Shown in pieces: positions 6,149 through 7,897 of a stretch of 7,897 nucleotides of DNA (position 1 is its first letter; each line of letters opens with the position of its first letter). Made by a program: the position numbers and the translations under genes. The notes below the pieces were generated by a model that was given only the letters and a program-made list of their open reading frames with translations, was not told the DNA's origin and searched no databases. Where the stretch lies: contig JAGBFY010000497.1 of the NCBI GenBank assembly GCA_017936245.1, positions 1 to 7,897 on the forward strand. The letters are read 5' to 3'. Source of the stretch: Kiritimatiellia bacterium (lineage in GTDB: Bacteria > Verrucomicrobiota > Kiritimatiellia > RFP12 > UBA1067).

Positions 6149-7272
6149 ACATGAAGAAGAATATACCGCAAAATCCGTTTGCCGACCGTCTCGCCTCATT
6201 TTCGGCAAAACTTCGTCGCCGTCACATATCGGTTGCCCTGATTCAGGACGAAACAAACCAGAAGGGTCTGGTCGGCTTCGGTTGCGACAACGGAATTCTT
6301 TGCGTAGTAGGGTCTGTCCCCACGTTAGCCGGGGCTGCAGGGTCTGTCCCCACATTCCAGAAGCCTGTGTTCTTCACGGATTTCAGGTATGTTCCGGCGG
6401 CGAAACGAGAGGCGCCATGGCTCAAAGTCTGTGATATTTCGCGCTTTAATCCACGTGATTTCATCCCTTCCAAAGGCCCATTCAAGGTCGCTTTTGAAGG
6501 GTCTGTCCCTACGTCAAGATATCTGGAACTGCAAAAGGCATTCGGAAAACGGGCTAAGTTTGTAGATGTAGAAAAAGATGTGCTTATGTTGCGGGCAGTG
6601 AAGACGCCTTCGGAAATCGCAAAGCTTGCCTCCGCAGAGGCATTGAACGACAGGATATGGGGACAGGCCCTTAAGGAGTTCAGGCCGGGAATGACGGAGA
6701 AGGATATGCAGCGCATAATCCGTGCGTGGATGAACGCCTTGGGTGATGGTGAGGCTTTTGATACGATCGTATGTGTAGGGGCAAATGCCGCCGAATGTCA
6801 CCATGTCCCTGATGATACCGTGTGGCGGAAGGGTGAGCCTCTCCTTGTGGACATGGGGGTTAAGCTTGATGGCTATTGTTCCGATATGACACGTTGCGTT
6901 AGAAGTACGGAAGCTGGTATCCAAGGAACGAAGTACAACGAGATATACGATCTTGTCCTGATGGCGAACAGGGCGGCGATTGAAGCCGTGAGGCCGGGAA
7001 TCACAGGAAGGAAGCTGGATTCGGTCGCCCGCAGGATCATTTCAAAGGCTGGGTTCGGGAAATACTTCGGACATTCCCTCGGACATGGTGTCGGACTTGA
7101 CATACATGAACACCCCGTTGCCTCAAAACGTTCTGAAACCGTACTTGAGCCGGGGATGCTTGTCACAATTGAGCCAGGCATCTACATCGAGGGTGAACTT
7201 GGCGTCAGGATAGAAGATCTTGTGTTGGTGACGAAAGACGGTTGCGAAGTTCTCTCGTCCAGCGCAAAGTAG
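6145..7272 (+). CDS. pepP: M24 family Xaa-Pro aminopeptidase with in-frame repeat insertions
   Basis: The gene encodes 375 residues. Aminopeptidase P removes an N-terminal residue ahead of proline using two metal ions in the cytosol. The creatinase-like N-terminal domain spans about residues 14-148 (VFFTDFRY at 76-82). The pita-bread catalytic domain spans about 155-375. The five metal ligands are present: D236 (LLVDMG), D247 (CSDMTR), H314 (GHSLGHGVGLDIHE), E343 (TIEPGIYI) and E357 (VRIEDLVLV); H219/H220 fit the substrate-site histidine region. It should therefore be active. GSVPT occurs three times, at residues 56-60, 66-70 and 119-123, each encoded by the same DNA repeat. The first two enlarge a loop that is normally only a few residues long. 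The ATG overlaps the xerD stop (ATGA, 6145-6148), implying translational coupling; ATG 6151 is an alternative. A prolidase-like specificity is possible. Confidence 0.9.
   Translation: MNMKKNIPQNPFADRLASFSAKLRRRHISVALIQDETNQKGLVGFGCDNGILCVVGSVPTLAGAAGSVPTFQKPVFFTDFRYVPAAKREAPWLKVCDISRFNPRDFIPSKGPFKVAFEGSVPTSRYLELQKAFGKRAKFVDVEKDVLMLRAVKTPSEIAKLASAEALNDRIWGQALKEFRPGMTEKDMQRIIRAWMNALGDGEAFDTIVCVGANAAECHHVPDDTVWRKGEPLLVDMGVKLDGYCSDMTRCVRSTEAGIQGTKYNEIYDLVLMANRAAIEAVRPGITGRKLDSVARRIISKAGFGKYFGHSLGHGVGLDIHEHPVASKRSETVLEPGMLVTIEPGIYIEGELGVRIEDLVLVTKDGCEVLSSSAK
6307..6326 (+). repeat. Degenerate palindromic repeat, copy 1 (in pepP)
   Basis: The unit is GTAGGGTCTGTCCCCACGTT, 18 of 20 identical to copy 2. 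It encodes V-G-S-V-P-T in the pepP frame. GTAGGG and CCCCAC form an imperfect stem around TCTGT with one A-C mismatch. It lies exactly 30 bp before copy 2. Confidence 0.85.
6337..6356 (+). repeat. Degenerate palindromic repeat, copy 2 (in pepP)
   Basis: The unit is GCAGGGTCTGTCCCCACATT, encoding A-G-S-V-P-T in the same frame as copy 1. Similarity to copy 1 stops after these 20 bases, so this is not a simple 30-bp tandem duplication. Two positions of the outer stem are mismatched. Confidence 0.85.
6496..6515 (+). repeat. Degenerate palindromic repeat, copy 3 (in pepP)
   Basis: The unit is GAAGGGTCTGTCCCTACGTC, 17 of 20 identical to copy 1, encoding E-G-S-V-P-T in the same frame. The right arm CCCTAC restores pairing lost in the other copies; the left arm has one mismatch (A-A). 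Unlike copies 1 and 2, this copy seems to replace rather than lengthen family sequence (the usual FExxxLT region). Confidence 0.8.
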
Positions 7273-7315
7273 TGCTTTTAGCCCAAGCGGTAGCCAAAAC
7301 TTTCGTCCCACTACT
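7268..7315 (+). other. Imperfect hairpin at the 3' end of pepP
   Basis: AGTAGTG (7268-7274), which includes the pepP stop codon, pairs with CACTACT (7309-7315). Inside it, TTTTAGC (7276-7282) can pair with GCCAAAA (7293-7299) with one mismatch. There is no T-run after it, so it is not a standard intrinsic terminator. It may protect or process the operon mRNA 3' end, or be chance. Confidence 0.4.
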
Positions 7316-7319
7316 GCAC

Positions 7320-7352
7320 ATTGCACGAGAAAAAAAAAAAGAACTGTGCAAT
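7320..7352 (+). repeat. Inverted repeat with oligo-A loop
   Basis: ATTGCAC (7320-7326) and GTGCAAT (7346-7352) are perfect 7-bp arms. The 19-nt loop contains a run of 11 A residues (7330-7340). Neither strand places a T-run after the hairpin, so terminator function is not supported. Its role is unknown. Confidence 0.45.
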
Positions 7353-7608
7353 CCAGACAAGGATCGTAGCATCTCCTCTGTAGTCCATTTATGTTTTTGC
7401 TGGATAATTGCGGTCGGTGTACGCTGATTCAATGATTTTGGATGGCCTGGCTTATATGGGTGTGATGGCTTGATAGGTCCGCCGGGCCGTTTGCATGGGG
7501 CGTGGCCTTGAAGTGGAGTGGTTTTTGGAGTGTTCGGAGGGGCGTTTCGGGGTGTTTTTGAGGTGCTTTTGGGTGAACGAGCGCCATCAAGGCGGAAAAC
7601 CGTGTTTC
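7353..7608. other. Intergenic stretch without a convincing gene
   Basis: Together with the flanking hairpins this is the non-coding upstream region of the 23S gene. Short reading frames on both strands are low in complexity, overlap the rRNA promoter or pepP, and match no family I recognise. The left part (7353-7440) looks like plain unique sequence. The right part becomes strongly G/T-rich on the + strand. I recognise no small RNA here. Confidence 0.5.
7522..7575 (+). repeat. G/T-rich degenerate tandem array (about five units of 9-12 nt)
   Basis: Successive units can be read as TTTTTGGAGTG (7522-7532), TTCGGAGGGGCG (7533-7544), TTTCGGGGTG (7545-7554), TTTTTGAGGTGC (7555-7566) and TTTTGGGTG (7567-7575). 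Each is a T-rich start followed by a G-rich end. The + strand here is almost free of A and C. The units are degenerate, so the array may be compositional rather than functional. Confidence 0.45.
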
Positions 7609-7665
7609 CTGACACTAACTTATGTTTCAAAAACCCCCGAAAAACAAGGGGTTTCCGGGTGTCAG
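7609..7665 (+). repeat. Compound inverted repeat upstream of the 23S promoter
   Basis: CTGACAC (7609-7615) and GTGTCAG (7659-7665) are perfect 7-bp arms. Nested inside, AAACCCC (7631-7637) and GGGGTTT (7648-7654) form a second perfect 7-bp stem with a 10-nt loop. No T-run follows on either strand, so it is not a standard terminator. It could be a protein site, a cruciform, or a barrier that stops read-through from pepP. Confidence 0.6.
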
Positions 7666-7675
7666 AAAAAACATG

Positions 7676-7692
7676 AAAATTTTTTCAAAAAA
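7676..7692 (+). promoter_or_regulatory. UP element of the 23S rRNA promoter
   Basis: AAAATTTTTTCAAAAAA lies directly upstream of the -35 box. Aligned to the E. coli full UP-element consensus (AAAWWTWTTTTnnnAAA) it differs at one position (C at 7686), and its placement fits the expected -57 to -41 region within about one base. The alpha C-terminal domain encoded at 1349-2347 retains the residues that bind such elements. Confidence 0.75.
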
Positions 7693-7696
7693 CCGC

Positions 7697-7725
7697 TTGC
7701 ATCGCAAACCCTGTTTTGATATCTT
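7697..7725 (+). promoter_or_regulatory. Strong sigma-70-type promoter of the 23S rRNA gene
   Basis: TTGCAT (7697-7702), a 17-nt spacer and TATCTT (7720-7725) make the core promoter. TG at 7717-7718 is correctly placed for an extended -10. Transcription should start at about 7730-7734. The GC-rich discriminator region after the -10 box (CACCCG) is typical of promoters under growth-rate or stringent control. That regulation is inferred. Confidence 0.82.
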
Positions 7726-7729
7726 ATTC

Positions 7730-7841
7730 ACCCGTTGCGCCACTTAGGGCGACGCCCGGACGGGACGCGACGGTTGATCTTTGAAAAACGGAAGTTGGAA
7801 GTTAAAGAGAATTGCAACGTAAACGAGATAGCGAGATTTCT
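7730..7841 (+). other. 23S rRNA leader with GC hairpin and boxA-like antitermination site
   Basis: This is the predicted transcribed leader, about 110 nt. A short GC-rich hairpin can form at 7733-7754 (CGT..CGCC with GGCG/ACG, 2-nt bulge) or alternatively GGGC/GCCC at 7747-7757. TGATCTTTGAAAAA at 7775-7788 resembles the rRNA boxA (E. coli TGCTCTTTAACAA), which recruits Nus factors. A hairpin before a boxA mimics the boxB-boxA order of rrn leaders. The rest (7789-7841) is A-rich and would be removed by processing. Confidence 0.65.
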
Positions 7842-7897
7842 TGCTAAGCGTATACGGGCGTACGACGGATGCCTTGGCATCATGAGGCGATGAAGGA
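7842..7897 (+). rRNA. rrl: 23S ribosomal RNA, 5' end (continues beyond window)
   Basis: The last ~56 bases match the start of bacterial 23S rRNA: a GGGCGTACG segment, then GGATGCCTTGGCA (from 7867) and GAGGCGATGAAGGA (7884-7897), as in other bacterial 23S 5' ends. The mature 5' end is estimated at about 7842 by aligning with B. subtilis-type 23S and may be off by several bases. The rest of the gene lies outside the window. There is no 16S gene, tRNA-Ile/Ala or normal spacer upstream; the preceding gene is pepP, and a promoter sits 117 bases before the predicted 5' end. Confidence 0.95.

Noticed and set aside
7279..7291. A tRNA A-box-like sequence (TAGCCCAAGCGGT).
   Set aside because: No matching T-loop, anticodon arm or acceptor stem can be built around it.
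7205..7630. A 141-codon - strand frame rich in Pro, Thr and Lys.
   Set aside because: It overlaps the conserved C-terminus of pepP. Its composition simply reflects the C/A-rich - strand of the skewed region.
7495..7719. A 74-codon open frame on the + strand in the region before 23S.
   Set aside because: It runs through the compound inverted repeat, the UP element and the -35 box, has no Shine-Dalgarno and matches no known family.
1..7897. CRISPR array, toxin-antitoxin or phage-defence genes.
   Set aside because: No regularly spaced repeat array and no defence-gene motifs were found on either strand.

Overview
The window is a bacterial chromosome segment with every gene on the + strand. It runs from the distal half of a ribosomal-protein/RNA-polymerase alpha operon, through a tRNA-Leu, into a tight four-gene cluster, and ends at the 5' end of a 23S rRNA gene that has its own promoter. 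The set of a Tat-type lipoprotein TIM-barrel isomerase, a two-domain SGNH hydrolase and an unlinked 23S gene suggests a Planctomycetota-Verrucomicrobiota-Kiritimatiellota/Lentisphaerota-type lineage. That placement is an inference from gene content, not a phylogenetic result.

Region 1 (1-2779) is the classic order rpsM (3' end only), rpsK, rpsD, rpoA, rplQ, with short gaps and good Shine-Dalgarno sequences. S11 carries an unusual acidic/alanine-rich N-terminal extension and L17 an acidic C-terminal tail. Region 2 (2780-2987) holds tRNA-Leu(UAG) with an encoded CCA end, followed by a strong intrinsic terminator that probably closes the operon.

Region 3 (3011-7272) begins with a well-formed promoter whose TATAAT box overlaps the first possible start codon of a secreted SGNH/GDSL hydrolase, so a leaderless transcript is possible. 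Behind it, with gaps of 26 nt, 11 nt and a 4-nt ATGA overlap, lie a Tat-exported xylose-isomerase-like TIM-barrel lipoprotein, a complete XerD-type tyrosine recombinase and an M24 aminopeptidase P. The aminopeptidase gene carries three in-frame copies of a short, degenerate palindromic repeat (consensus GTAGGGTCTGTCCCTAC, translated xGSVPT), all in its non-catalytic N-terminal domain. This is the most unusual coding-level signal in the window.

Region 4 (7273-7897) has no convincing gene. It holds imperfect hairpins, a G/T-rich degenerate tandem array, a compound inverted repeat, and then a textbook strong rRNA promoter: UP element, TTGCAT-N17-TATCTT with an extended -10 TG, GC-rich discriminator, short GC hairpin and boxA-like antitermination site. 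It leads directly into 23S rRNA. No 16S gene or intergenic tRNA lies upstream, so the 23S is transcribed apart from 16S at its 5' side. The alpha subunit encoded in the same window keeps the C-terminal-domain residues expected to bind such an UP element.
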